A DNA stretch of 64,000 nucleotides from Alloscardovia omnicolens DSM 21503 (GCF_000420505.1 NZ_ATVB01000006.1:1-64000), one strand, 5' to 3'; numbered from the stretch's first letter, positions 9,201 to 18,558 are shown. Notes: generated by a model from the letters alone, not told the origin. Numbers and translations: made by a program.

Positions 9201-12200
9201 AGTGCGCGATATTGTGGTGCCTTTGAATGTGAACCCATCGCAGCCTGGACGTATGCCAATTGTGGATGGTGAGCGTTTATCTCAGCATGTTTACACTATG
9301 CTTGCAGCCACTGCAGGTATTGGAAATACTGCTATTACAGGCGATAAGCTCGAAGCAATGCCTCAGATTGTGCCATCGAGTGAAGAACAGAAGGCTCAGC
9401 GTCCATTTGGAACAGCTCACAGCTCCTACACTCTGAGCGAAAATCTTGGTTTCGACCATCAAGCAGCCACAGGTGGTGCTTTGCCAAGTGACCTCGTCAC
9501 CAGCGTTATTGCTCCAGATGCTCTGGTTGGTCCAGCATGGCCAGCAATTTATGCTGCTCTTGGCTCCGTATATATTGGCACAATGCCAATTATTGAAGGT
9601 CTGCTCAATGCAGTTCATTTGGATCATATGATGACATTGCGCGTAAGTGAAAGCGAACTGCTTTCTCATACCGGTGAAACTATTCACTTGACCAGTTGGG
9701 CAGAACAATACGCTGAATCGGCATCTGGACGTGTGGTGACCATTCACGTGCAGCACACCACAGAAGAAGGAATAGTGCTGGCAGACGAAGTTGAGCGTTT
9801 TGCAATTCGCGGACGCGCATACTCCAGCGCTTTGCCTGTAACCGTGCCAGCTTATGGTGGGGTAGAAGGAGAGGTAGAAGAAACTCCTCGCCGCCTATTG
9901 CGTCGCGTGAACGTAACAGCTCCAGACGATATGACCGCTTTTGCTCGCACTTCTGGTGACTTTAACCCAATTCACACATCCGTGCGAGGTGCTCGTGTGA
10001 GTGGTTTGACTGCTCCGCTTGTTCACGGCATGTGGTTGTCTGCAACAGCTCAGCATGCTGTGCAAAGCACTGACAGCAAGGGTGCTCATTGGGAGATTGA
10101 AGGCTGGACCTACACCATGTATGGCATGGTACAGCTCAATGATGAAGTAGAAATTTCTATTGAGCGCGTGGGCAAGGTGCGTCGCGGTGGCTTAGTTCTC
10201 GAAGTAACCAGCCGTGTGAACAAAGAAATTGTTTCTGTGGGAACGGCTATTGTGCGCACTCCAGAAAGCGCATATGTGTATCCTGGCCAGGGTGTGCAAA
10301 GCCAAGGCATGGTGCTTGATGAGCGTGCATCCTCACCAGCAGCTCGCGATGTGTGGGAACGTGCAGATAAAGTAACGCGCGACAAGCTTGGATTCTCCAT
10401 TTTGGCTGTGGTACGCGATAACCCAACCGAATTGACGGCAAAGGGCGTAACATATCGTCATCCTGAAGGTTTGCTCAACTTGACGCAGTTTACGCAGGTG
10501 GCTTTGGCTACTGTAGCTTTTGCTCAGAGCGCTCGCATGCGCGAAGCAGGAGTAACCTTTGAGCCTGCATACTTCGCTGGACACTCCTTAGGTGAATACA
10601 ATGCTTTGGGTGCTTTTGCCCAGATTATTCCTTTGGAAACTGTGGTAGAACTCGTCTTCCATCGCGGTTCGACTATGCATCACCTCATTGAACGTGATGC
10701 GAAGGGTCGTTCCAACTATCGCATGGGAGCGTTGCGACCAAACCAATTCGGCGTTACCGATGCGACGGTGAAGGATTACATTGCGGGTGTGGCAAAGGAG
10801 TCTGGTGAATTCTTGGAGATTGTGAACTACAATCTGGCTGGATCCCAGTACGCTATTGCTGGAACTATCGCCGGTTTGGAATACCTCAACCGCGATGCTT
10901 CAGCTCGTGCTCAGGCTGCAGGTGGTAAGCGTCCATTCATGTACGTTCCAGGAATTGATGTGCCATTCCATTCCTCAAAGTTACGTTCAGGCGTGCCAGA
11001 GTTCCGCGATAAGCTAGATGCTCTGCTGCCAGCACACATTAACTACTCCATTTTGGAAGGCCGCTATATTCCTAACCTTGTAGCTCGTCCATTCGAGATG
11101 ACGAAGGACTTCGCTCGTTCAATTCTTGAGGTTGTGCCTTCTGAGCGTTTGCAGGCTGCTCTCGATGATGATGCTGTGTGGAACGAGTATGCTGCTGATG
11201 ATCAAAAGCTCGGACGTTTGCTCTTAACTGAGCTGCTCAGCTGGCAGTTTGCTTCTCCTGTGCGTTGGATTGAAACTCAGGCTTTGCTCTTTACTCCTCG
11301 TGAGCTTGGCGGTTTGGGAGTAGACAATTATGTTGAAGTTGGCTTGGGTAACGCTCCAACTTTGGCGAATATGGGTGCGCGCACTTTGAAGCTGCCTCAG
11401 TTTGCTCACTTACAAACAACCGTATATAACGTAGGCCGCGATGAAGCTCGCGTATATCTGACTGATAACGACGCTGACTCCCTTATTAAGAGCGCTGCGC
11501 CTGTTGAGGAAGATGCTGTTTCAGCTGCTCCAGTAGAGGAAGCTCCTACTCCTGCTTCTGCTCCTTCCGCGCCTGTAGCTGCTGTGGGAGCCGCACCTGC
11601 AGAAGATATTACTTTCACAGCATCTGATGCTATCGCTACGCTGCTCGCATACAGTGCGAAACTGCGTCCAGAACAAATTGGAGACACAGATACAACCGAC
11701 AGCTTAACGAACGGTGTATCATCCAAGCGCAATCAGCTGCTTATGGATATTAGCTCCGAACTGTCTGTAGCCAGCGTAGAAGGCGCGGCAGAAGCAACCG
11801 TCGGCTCGCTGTACGGTATTGTTAATGCAGCAGCTCCTCACTATAAGGCTTTCGGCCCAGTTTTGAGCGATGCTGTGCGTGAACGTTTGCACGCACTGTT
11901 CGGCGCTGCAGGCGTAAAACCAACACAGATTGCTAAGCGCGTTAACGGAGCATGGGGCTTAGGCGATGGCTGGGTATCTGCCGTTACAGCAGATATCGTG
12001 CTAAATACGCGCGAAGGTTCTAGCTCTCGCGGCGGTGATTTGGCTAGCTTACCAACCGAAGCTGTTTCTAATGCAGCCGGAGCAGACGCTCTGATTGACG
12101 CTGCTGTACAAGAAGTAGCAGCCTCTCGAGGCGTAACAGTAGCAATGGCTAGCGCAGGAGCAGGTTCTGCTGGAGCAGTAGTTGATTCTGCTGCTTTGAA

Positions 12201-15200
12201 CGAGTTTGCTGACAAACTGACCGGCGAGAACGGCGTTTTGGCTCAAACTGCTCGCTTTGTTTTGCAGCAGATTGGCGCTACCCCCGAGCCAGCTGCACCT
12301 CACAGCGATGAAAACGCTGCTGTTATTGAAGCAGTAGAAACTGAGCTGGGTCGTAACTGGGTAAAGCAGGTAGAGCCTCGCTTTGACGCTCGTAAAGCTA
12401 TGTTGATTGATGACCGCTGGGCAAGCGCTCGCGAAGATTTGGCACATATGTATGCTCAGGCAGATATGTCGTATGCTTCTCATGCATTCGAAGGTGCAGG
12501 TTCTGCTCTTGCTGCTCAAGCAGCATGGTATGCTCAGCGTGCTCAAGCAGATGGCAACGGTCAGCTGGCAGACGCATTCATGCAGATTGCTCAGCGTGCT
12601 AGCTCGGCTCCGGATGCTGCACATGCTCAGTTTGCATCGGATGTAGCAGTAGTAACGGGCGTGTCCGCTCACTCAATTGCAGGTGAAGTAGTGGCAGCTC
12701 TGCTCGCAGGTGGTGCAACAGTTATTGCAACCAGCTACAGCTTTAAGCCAAACGTTAAGCAGTGGGCGAAGGACGTATATCGTACGCATGCAGTTGCTGG
12801 CGCACAACTGTGGCTCGTACCAGCAAACTTGTCGAGCTTCCGCGATGTGGATGCTCTTGTACAGTGGGTGGGCACTGAGCAGAAGGAAACACATGGCGCA
12901 ACTACAACTGTGGTGAAACCAGCGTTGAGCCCAACATTGTTCTTCCCATTCGCAGCTCCTCCAGTACACGGTACGTTGGCTGATTCGGGTGAGCTCTTCG
13001 AATCTCAAGCTCGTCTGATGCTGTGGGGTGTGGAGCGTGCTATTGCAGGATTTGCTCCACTGGGCACCGAAACAAATGTGGCTCATCGTTTGCACGTTGT
13101 TTTGCCAGGTTCTCCAAACCGCGGTATTTTCGGCGGTGACGGTGCATATGGTGAAGTGAAGTCTGCTTTCGACGCCATCGTAACGCGTGCACATGCAGAA
13201 ACTGATTGGTCACAGCACGTAACCTTTGCTCATCCTCGTATTGGTTGGGTTCGTGGAACTGGTCTTATGGGTGGAAATGATCCACTCGTAGAAGTTGTTG
13301 AATCACGCGGAGTACGTACCTACACCACAGCTGAGATGGCAGAAGAACTTATCAATCTGTCCACTCCAGAAGCACGTCGTTTGGCAGCTCAGTCTCCACT
13401 GAGCGTGGACTTGACCGGTGGCTTAGGTAATGAGCCACTCAATATTACTGAACTGCGCGAAGAAGCTATGGCTCGTGCTGCTCAAGACGCTGCTCCTGAG
13501 ACTGCGCAGAGCGCACAAGGTACTGTGATTAAGGCTCTGCCAACGCCAGAAATTCCAACTCAGACTGCTTCTCACGCTTCGGATTGGACGCAGGTAAGCG
13601 CTCGCCCTGAAGATGAAGTGGTGATTGTGAATATTGGTGAGTTGGGTCCTTGGGGCTTTGGCCGCACCCGTGTTCAAGCTGAATTGGGTATTCACTCCGA
13701 TGGTTCTGTTGATTTGAATTCCACTGGTGTTCTTGAATTAGCATGGAATATGGGCTTGATTTCTTGGGCAGACGCTCCAGAACCAGGCTGGTACGATGTG
13801 GACGGCAATATTGTTCCAGAAGGAGATATTTACGAACGCTTCCATGACGAGGTTGTGGCTCGAAGCGGTATTCGACCATTCGATGACGGTATGGGCAATG
13901 ATTTTGCTCACGGAACGAATGAAGATGCTGCTGAAGTCTTCCTCGACCACGACATTAGTTTCGCTGTGGCTGATGAGAAGACTGCGCGTGAATATGTGGA
14001 TGCAGACGAAACACATACCAGCATTGTGTTTGATGAAGAAAATGGCGAGTGGATTGTTACCCGCATACAAGGTGCTTCCGTTCACGTTCCACGCCGCACA
14101 ACCATGACACGCACAGTAGGTGGTCAGTTCCCAGAAGGCTTCGATCCAACTCGTTGGGGTATTCCAAGCTCCATGGTGGGAGATGTGGATCAGATTGCAC
14201 TGTGGAATATTGTGACAGCTGTAGATGCCTTTATTTCTGCAGGCTTCACACCGGCAGAGATTTTGCAGTCGATTCACCCATCGCAGGTGGCCAGCACGCA
14301 GGGCACAGGCTTCGGTGGCATGTCTTCTATGCGTAAGCTCTACTTGGATCGCTACCTGAACAAGGATTATCCAAGCGATATTCTGCAGGAAGCTTTGCCA
14401 AATGTGGTTGCCGCTCATGTGATGCAGTCCTACATTGGCGGTTACGGCAACATGATTCAGCCAGTATCTGCATGCGCAACCGCAGCAGTATCTGTCGAAG
14501 AAGGCTTCGACAAGATTAAGCTGGGCAAGGCTGACTTCGTTGTTGCAGGCGCTATCGACGATATTGGTACCGAGTCTGTGAACGGCTTCGGCTACATGAA
14601 CGCTACAGCAAACTCGCAGGAGATGTACGACAAGGGTATTGAAGCTCGCTTCTTCTCCCGTGCAAACGATCGTCGCCGCGGCGGCTTCGTGGAAGCACAG
14701 GGTGGTGGTACCGTTTTGATGACTCGCGGTGACATCGCGTTGAAGCTCGGCCTGCCAGTTGCTGGTGTGATTGCTTACGTTCGCTCCTTCGCAGACGGTG
14801 CTCACACCTCGATTCCAGCTCCAGGTTTGGGTGCTTTGGCGGCAGCTCAGGGTGGCGAGCATTCTCAGCTCGTACGCGACTTGGCTCAGTTGGGTGTGTC
14901 TGCAGACGACATCGCCGTGGTGTCTAAGCACGATACTTCCACCAACGCCAACGATCCAAACGAGTCTGAACTGCACAACACTGTGGCTCATGCCATTGGC
15001 CGTAGCGAGGGCAACCCTCTGTATGTAATTTCGCAGAAGAGTCTGACTGGTCACGCTAAGGGTGGTGCAGCTATCTTCCAGATGCACGGCTTAACCGACG
15101 TGTTCCGCACAGGTATTATTCCTGCGAACGCATCCTTGGACGTGGTTGATTCTGGTCTCGAACGCGATGATTACATGGTGTGGTTCACCAAGCCACTGCA

Positions 15201-15546
15201 TATCGGTCATGAGCACGATATTAAGGCTGGTTTGGTTACGTCCTTGGGCTTCGGCCACGTGTCTGGTTTTGTTGCTGTTGTTCATCCGGGTGCTTTCGAA
15301 GCAGCAGTGCGCAACACTGCAGGCGAGGACACAGTAGAGCGGTGGAAGAGCCGTGCGAACGCTCGTTTGGCTGCTGGTCATCAGCACTTGGAGAAGGCTA
15401 TGCGCGGTCAGGCAAGCCTGTTCGAGCAGATCGATAACCGTCGCTACCACGACGATAAGCGCGGATACAACGCGCACGAGGTAGAGAAGGCTATGTTGCT
15501 CGATCCTCAGGCTCGTTTGAGCCAGAGTGGTTACTTCGAGAAGTAA
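6247..15546 (+). CDS. fas: Type I fatty acid synthase, single polypeptide
   Basis: At 3099 residues this has the size and domain order of actinobacterial FAS-I, the multienzyme that builds C16-C18 acyl chains from acetyl- and malonyl-CoA. In order: acetyltransferase with GHSQG (Ser123); FMN enoyl reductase starting near 405 with PILLAGMTPTTVDAEL; hot-dog dehydratase with GDFNPIHTS near 1235-1245; malonyl/palmitoyl transferase with GHSLG (Ser1447); an Ala/Pro linker near 1755-1785; acyl carrier domain with the likely phosphopantetheine site at GVSS (Ser1825/1826); NADPH ketoreductase from about 2130 (VVTGVSAHSIAGE); ketosynthase from about 2620, with SACATAA (Cys2743) and later KHDTSTNANDPNE and SLTGHAKGG. 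There is no phosphopantetheinyl transferase domain at the C-terminus, consistent with the separate acpS at 19.9 kb. The reading frame is intact throughout. Confidence 0.97.
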   Translation: MSQSWMKRVETEAFALLFGGQSTPWITALHDLSQNAHIFERVARVVDASQTLISPVAADALAIAGRRIDVLSYASSSPVLGVAAQAQVSVPGIAASQLGVVLDMMDLGINLNSKTLVSVQGHSQGVIAVELVRVLAAAQAGTLSQDEADEKLAALLAIARLIGLAAARTARDAHMNSASEATEMLSVKGATREQIDALIARVKNARGPLSVAVKNSASHWVLSGYPSDLQTVFEQVQREHNHQDALRSAKVRGGSVFNPQMEYLEVSVPFHSPLMADAVEQVVTWAQACGLDVNSARTLAQQVLVDPVDWAADIDSIVRSEGVDAAQLWLVDMGPGSTIGKLTTALIDGTGAGVISAATAEDRVALITEGTEYERTTNWADFAPEVIETGRGKQVVTSFTRLTGRAPILLAGMTPTTVDAELVAAAANAGYWAEMAGGGQVTEAVFDAHMADLEQLLEEGRTIEFNTMFMDRYLWGLQFGSQRIVSKKRASGAPIDGVIISAGIPEFEEAVDLIHNLQADGFPYVGFKPGTVGQIKQVIRIAQAVPETKILMEVEGGIAGGHHSWESLDDLLLNTYARVRENNNIVLIVGGGIGTPERAADYISGSWSHAYDMPSMPVDGVLVGTAAMTAKEAHTSPQVKDFLVQTPGITEFEKNDDPFAPRGESWVPAGGHVGGVASGLSHLHADIYEIENSSAQAGRLIAHVDKNPEELVMRRDEIIEAINKTSKPFFGEVEEMTYLEMVQRFADLSYPWADSTYVDRFLHLLQRVEARTIDMDHGEFESIFAGVDDVREPAAAIERLVEAYPQAADMKVSATDAAWLPRLCREYPKPMPFVPVIDGDLLRWWGQDQLWQSEDARYSADSVRIIPGPVSVAGITTKDEPIADILARFENACINRVAAEKTDDVRNAYSGLADSDSPEDFIRQAPTISWVGHVMDNPAYQSVESDGYYEIKPVGKKDGWLQFDLDIHLDTFWDNDPDGGLSKHAVRDIVVPLNVNPSQPGRMPIVDGERLSQHVYTMLAATAGIGNTAITGDKLEAMPQIVPSSEEQKAQRPFGTAHSSYTLSENLGFDHQAATGGALPSDLVTSVIAPDALVGPAWPAIYAALGSVYIGTMPIIEGLLNAVHLDHMMTLRVSESELLSHTGETIHLTSWAEQYAESASGRVVTIHVQHTTEEGIVLADEVERFAIRGRAYSSALPVTVPAYGGVEGEVEETPRRLLRRVNVTAPDDMTAFARTSGDFNPIHTSVRGARVSGLTAPLVHGMWLSATAQHAVQSTDSKGAHWEIEGWTYTMYGMVQLNDEVEISIERVGKVRRGGLVLEVTSRVNKEIVSVGTAIVRTPESAYVYPGQGVQSQGMVLDERASSPAARDVWERADKVTRDKLGFSILAVVRDNPTELTAKGVTYRHPEGLLNLTQFTQVALATVAFAQSARMREAGVTFEPAYFAGHSLGEYNALGAFAQIIPLETVVELVFHRGSTMHHLIERDAKGRSNYRMGALRPNQFGVTDATVKDYIAGVAKESGEFLEIVNYNLAGSQYAIAGTIAGLEYLNRDASARAQAAGGKRPFMYVPGIDVPFHSSKLRSGVPEFRDKLDALLPAHINYSILEGRYIPNLVARPFEMTKDFARSILEVVPSERLQAALDDDAVWNEYAADDQKLGRLLLTELLSWQFASPVRWIETQALLFTPRELGGLGVDNYVEVGLGNAPTLANMGARTLKLPQFAHLQTTVYNVGRDEARVYLTDNDADSLIKSAAPVEEDAVSAAPVEEAPTPASAPSAPVAAVGAAPAEDITFTASDAIATLLAYSAKLRPEQIGDTDTTDSLTNGVSSKRNQLLMDISSELSVASVEGAAEATVGSLYGIVNAAAPHYKAFGPVLSDAVRERLHALFGAAGVKPTQIAKRVNGAWGLGDGWVSAVTADIVLNTREGSSSRGGDLASLPTEAVSNAAGADALIDAAVQEVAASRGVTVAMASAGAGSAGAVVDSAALNEFADKLTGENGVLAQTARFVLQQIGATPEPAAPHSDENAAVIEAVETELGRNWVKQVEPRFDARKAMLIDDRWASAREDLAHMYAQADMSYASHAFEGAGSALAAQAAWYAQRAQADGNGQLADAFMQIAQRASSAPDAAHAQFASDVAVVTGVSAHSIAGEVVAALLAGGATVIATSYSFKPNVKQWAKDVYRTHAVAGAQLWLVPANLSSFRDVDALVQWVGTEQKETHGATTTVVKPALSPTLFFPFAAPPVHGTLADSGELFESQARLMLWGVERAIAGFAPLGTETNVAHRLHVVLPGSPNRGIFGGDGAYGEVKSAFDAIVTRAHAETDWSQHVTFAHPRIGWVRGTGLMGGNDPLVEVVESRGVRTYTTAEMAEELINLSTPEARRLAAQSPLSVDLTGGLGNEPLNITELREEAMARAAQDAAPETAQSAQGTVIKALPTPEIPTQTASHASDWTQVSARPEDEVVIVNIGELGPWGFGRTRVQAELGIHSDGSVDLNSTGVLELAWNMGLISWADAPEPGWYDVDGNIVPEGDIYERFHDEVVARSGIRPFDDGMGNDFAHGTNEDAAEVFLDHDISFAVADEKTAREYVDADETHTSIVFDEENGEWIVTRIQGASVHVPRRTTMTRTVGGQFPEGFDPTRWGIPSSMVGDVDQIALWNIVTAVDAFISAGFTPAEILQSIHPSQVASTQGTGFGGMSSMRKLYLDRYLNKDYPSDILQEALPNVVAAHVMQSYIGGYGNMIQPVSACATAAVSVEEGFDKIKLGKADFVVAGAIDDIGTESVNGFGYMNATANSQEMYDKGIEARFFSRANDRRRGGFVEAQGGGTVLMTRGDIALKLGLPVAGVIAYVRSFADGAHTSIPAPGLGALAAAQGGEHSQLVRDLAQLGVSADDIAVVSKHDTSTNANDPNESELHNTVAHAIGRSEGNPLYVISQKSLTGHAKGGAAIFQMHGLTDVFRTGIIPANASLDVVDSGLERDDYMVWFTKPLHIGHEHDIKAGLVTSLGFGHVSGFVAVVHPGAFEAAVRNTAGEDTVERWKSRANARLAAGHQHLEKAMRGQASLFEQIDNRRYHDDKRGYNAHEVEKAMLLDPQARLSQSGYFEK

Positions 15547-15566
15547 AATGATTTAAATTAGTTGCG

Positions 15567-15601
15567 TGTGGGGTCTAATCAGAATCTGGTTAGACCCCAC
15601 A
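15567..15601 (+). terminator. Hairpin terminator after fas
   Basis: TGTGGGGTCTAA (15567-15578) pairs perfectly with TTAGACCCCACA (15590-15601), 20 bases after the fas stop codon. No clean T-run follows immediately, so termination efficiency is uncertain, but its position suggests the end of the birA-accBC-accD-fas operon. Confidence 0.65.
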
Positions 15602-15806
15602 TGTATATCGTGTTTATGTGAAAAAGTTGTTATCTTTTCTTACAACATTGTTTTTATATGATGTTTATTGCACAGTAAGAATGAAATTACATTAAGAAAC
15701 AGCTAAAAGATACTCTATCGGCATGTTTTCAATGAGAGGAGAGTAGAACCAAGGGAACTCTTAACAACGAGGTTAAAAGTTACATGAAAGAATGATGTGA
15801 TCCGTC

Positions 15807-16578
15807 ATGAAAAGAATAAGTAATTATTTCAGATTGTTTGCTGCACTTATTGTTATTTTTATGTGCAGTTTTGTGCTTCCTCACAATGCATATGCTGTAA
15901 CAGATGAAGTGGCATATAGGAATGACCTGAATAAGCTTTCTGTCATGCTCAATAATTTTTCGAGTCTTCAAGAGCTAGATGAACAAGTTAGAGAGGAGAG
16001 TGCTCGTACTGGCATAGATAAACAGGAGGTTCTCAGTGATACTATCGAGCGTGTTCAATTTGAGCAAGCAGCCATGGGAGAGCTTGTTGGAGGAGCAACT
16101 GATCGCTCGATTGGTATTTGGGATGGGCGACATAATAATCTAAGGGCTGCTACAGCACCTGGAGATTATTTTGTTTCTGCGGGAAATACAACTAATGGAT
16201 TGCCTCATGGTCATGCGGGAATTTTTGTGAACAATGATCGCATTGTAGAGGCAGTTGGTAATGGAGGTACTGCCCGTGAAGTAGCTCGAAATAATACTCT
16301 TGCACAGGGTGTTCCCTTTATCTACCGAGTAAACACCAGTCAGATGAATAGAAATAAAGCAGTAAGTCGTGCAAGGTCATATATTGGTCGAGGGTATAAT
16401 GGGAATCCTGTTTCGCCTAATCGAAATGATTGGGGGAGGTTTGAACTGTAGTCAGTTAGTGTGGGCTGCATATTATTATGGTGCGGGTATAGATCTTGCA
16501 CCAAGGCATCCATTTATTGCACCTGTAACTCTTACTATGTCCCCAGTTGCATCTCGCTACGATACAATACAACCATAG
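15807..16578 (+). pseudogene. Secreted NlpC/P60-like (YiiX-type) cysteine hydrolase, frameshifted in a G run
   Basis: The first frame (15807-16451, 214 residues) begins with a clear signal peptide (basic start, hydrophobic core, likely cut after AYA at residue 30) and contains PGDYFVSAG, then the likely catalytic histidine in HGHAGIFV. It stops at FEL just before the expected catalytic cysteine. The +1 frame continues with LNCSQLVWAAYYYGAGIDL and ends at 16578. Removing one G from the five-G run at about 16432-16437 rejoins the frames as ...NDWGGLNCSQLVW..., giving 256 residues with the His-before-Cys order of circularly permuted papain-like YiiX proteins. These usually cleave peptidoglycan peptides or amide/ester bonds; the substrate is unknown. 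The lesion could be a sequencing error, a true mutation, or slippage-based switching. Confidence 0.7.
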
Positions 16579-16609
16579 CGTCATAGAATTGCTGCAAGGA
16601 GGTAGAGCT

Positions 16610-16678
16610 ATGGAATATAAGCTAAATAGCACTAGGAGTAGTACTATCATAGTCTGCTTCCTTGCTTTGTTACGATGA
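16610..16678 (+). CDS. Possible 22-residue peptide or truncated gene start
   Basis: An ATG at 16610 sits eight bases after AAGGAGGT and opens a frame of 22 codons (MEYKLNSTRSSTIIV then CFLALLR). The hydrophobic end looks like the beginning of a membrane segment or signal peptide that is cut short by TGA. It lies 31 bases after the frameshifted hydrolase and may be the residue of a broken downstream gene. Only the strong ribosome binding site supports it. Confidence 0.3.
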   Translation: MEYKLNSTRSSTIIVCFLALLR

Positions 16679-16773
16679 TACTTTGGTCTTTCACCTGAAA
16701 TAGGGTAAGGGGATTATTGGTTTGTCTTGCTGGTTGAGAAAGTCTCAGGAATTTTGCGCTACATCACAAATAC

Positions 16774-16835
16774 TTGGCTCTTTCTTATCATGTAACCTAT
16801 AATGATGTAGCTTATACACTTGATTTAAGTGTATA
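16774..16835 (+). promoter_or_regulatory. Promoter with overlapping palindromic operator-like site
   Basis: TTGGCT at 16774-16779 and a perfect TATAAT at 16798-16803 are separated by 18 bases, a good vegetative promoter spacing. Ten bases further lies the perfect palindrome TATACACTT (16813-16821) GATTT AAGTGTATA (16827-16835), overlapping the expected transcription start. This is the arrangement of a repressor-controlled promoter. The first clear coding gene downstream, the lipoprotein at 17245, is over 400 bases away. Confidence 0.5.
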
Positions 16836-17244
16836 TGGAGTTAGTGAACACTGAATTCGATGTCTCGCGCATATTAGATATGTAAAACTCGACAATATCT
16901 AGTTGAAGACAGAATTTAGTCGAATATGGATACTCTTGATGCTGAGATTAACATTCTCGTTGTAGGTTATTCTACAATTGAGAACGTAGGTATAGCATCC
17001 CGTATTATTCTTCACTACGAATAGTGATTCTGATGATTCAAGAGGTTTTCTGTTCACTTCGCTCTATATTTGAAGGATTATGTATAAGTTTTCTCTTTGT
17101 AAGGAAACTATTCATCTTGATAAAATTGCTATCTTATCGTGAATGGATCAAAATCCAACGGGTTTTACCCAGTAATAAATCCTGATGATTGTATGAATTA
17201 AATCGTCCTTAGTAACACCATCTATCAAAAAAAGGAGAAGGAAA

Positions 17245-18528
17245 ATGAAAGAACACATAACAACTATTATGCGAGGAGTAGCAATCATTGTTGCTTGCCT
17301 TCTCGTTATCCCATTGTCTGCGTGTGCACCGAAAACTCATTCAGCGCTCAAGGAGATTGAAATAGGTAAGTACATAGCAGCTGTACCTATTTACGATGCT
17401 GCCAAAATTCCAGGAAAACACAGCTATCTTGCATTGATAACCGCGGATGGGCACTCTAAAATTATTCGCTTGAATACGATGTTTTACAATCAGCCTGTAT
17501 GGACTCATGCAGGTGTGCAGTTTATCGATAATAAAAGCAATTATTTTATTGCAAAAAATAGCACGCAAACACGCATGACGAATCATAATAAAACGGATTT
17601 CCAATACGGAAGTACATTTTATGATGATAACACCATGATTACAGTACTTAACCGCGGTTTAGAGCATAAAAAAGACGGTATTATTGGGGTTTCTAAAACA
17701 AACGGACAATTTAAAGAATTTGCATACAGCACTGCTCAAGCACATAGTTTGAGTAATCTTGCCACTTGTCAGCAATCAACCTATACCATTGATTTGAGTC
17801 GAGACATAGAGAATCCTGAACTGGTTATCTCGAAGATATTTGATGGAAAATCTCCCCAATTTACTATTGAAGATAAAGTGCGACCGAATGTAAACACTTT
17901 TGATGGAGAGCTACTAACTCTTTTTGAGAATCATCCAACAGCCAATAATCAATCAAATATTGGTACGGCTTTCTGTCAAAACGGCAAGCTGTCTACTTTT
18001 GTTACTGTAACGGCTAATCAAACGGAGCAGAGACTCGGAAGTGTTATGTTATTCCAATGGGATACGAACACGAAACAGTCACGCTTTATACCGCTAAAAG
18101 ATGAGAAAACTGGTGATTATTTAACCACAAGTCAAGCAACTATTTGGGGCAAGTATTCAACTGATGAGTATGCAGCTTCTAAAACAGAAACTTTGGTTAT
18201 GAGTGGTTTGTCGGGCGAGATTCTGGCTGTGAATACAGAAACGGGTATTGCGCAGCAATTTACATCGCCCATTATTAAATATAATGATCAGTTTGAAACA
18301 GATTTTTATGGTCGTCTTGTAATGCGTACAACGACGGATTATGTGTATGCTTTTGCTTTGTATGAGAACGATAAGACGGGTACAAAGTCCTTTATTAACG
18401 TCTACTCGCGCGACGATGGTTCTCTTATAAAAACTATTCATCTGGACTCCGCATTGAACAAAAAAGTGTACAACACGAATTTCCGTTTGGGCTATCCTGC
18501 TGTTTCGCCTGATTACACGTGGAGATAA
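17245..18528 (+). CDS. Putative secreted lipoprotein of unknown function
   Basis: The 427-residue product starts with a basic N-terminus, a hydrophobic stretch and the lipobox LSAC (Cys at residue 27), so it should be lipid-anchored on the outside of the cell membrane. The rest alternates short hydrophobic strands and turns, with phrases such as YLALITADGHSKIIRLN, FQYGSTFYDDNTMITVLNRG and LGSVMLFQWDTNTKQSRF, which look like a beta-propeller-type fold, but no specific family was recognised. The start is supported by AAAGGAGAAGG immediately upstream. Its style (extracellular propeller-like protein) recalls the arylsulfotransferase-like protein at 46.2 kb, though no direct sequence match was noticed. 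It stands alone, followed by a long hairpin. Function is not assigned. Confidence 0.7.
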   Translation: MKEHITTIMRGVAIIVACLLVIPLSACAPKTHSALKEIEIGKYIAAVPIYDAAKIPGKHSYLALITADGHSKIIRLNTMFYNQPVWTHAGVQFIDNKSNYFIAKNSTQTRMTNHNKTDFQYGSTFYDDNTMITVLNRGLEHKKDGIIGVSKTNGQFKEFAYSTAQAHSLSNLATCQQSTYTIDLSRDIENPELVISKIFDGKSPQFTIEDKVRPNVNTFDGELLTLFENHPTANNQSNIGTAFCQNGKLSTFVTVTANQTEQRLGSVMLFQWDTNTKQSRFIPLKDEKTGDYLTTSQATIWGKYSTDEYAASKTETLVMSGLSGEILAVNTETGIAQQFTSPIIKYNDQFETDFYGRLVMRTTTDYVYAFALYENDKTGTKSFINVYSRDDGSLIKTIHLDSALNKKVYNTNFRLGYPAVSPDYTWR

Positions 18529-18558
18529 TATCCGCATAACGAGTTATGGCATTTGATA

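Larger units (their letters stand above)
16579..17244. other. Gene-poor intergenic region with a promoter-palindrome
   Basis: No convincing full gene lies in these 666 bases. They contain a 22-codon open frame with a good ribosome binding site (separate entry), a promoter followed by a palindrome at 16774-16835, and an imperfect hairpin (TTCTCGTTGTAG at 16954-16965 with CTACAATTGAGAA at 16972-16984, one bulge). The stretch just before 17245 carries AAAGGAGAAGG, the ribosome binding site of the lipoprotein gene. It could be an untranslated leader, an unrecognised RNA or the remains of a deleted gene. Confidence 0.5.

Noticed and set aside
13738..15087. A 449-codon open frame on the minus strand inside the ketosynthase part of fas
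   Set aside because: It lies opposite a fully conserved enzyme domain, has no ribosome binding site and a cysteine/histidine-rich random-like composition; it is an antisense shadow.
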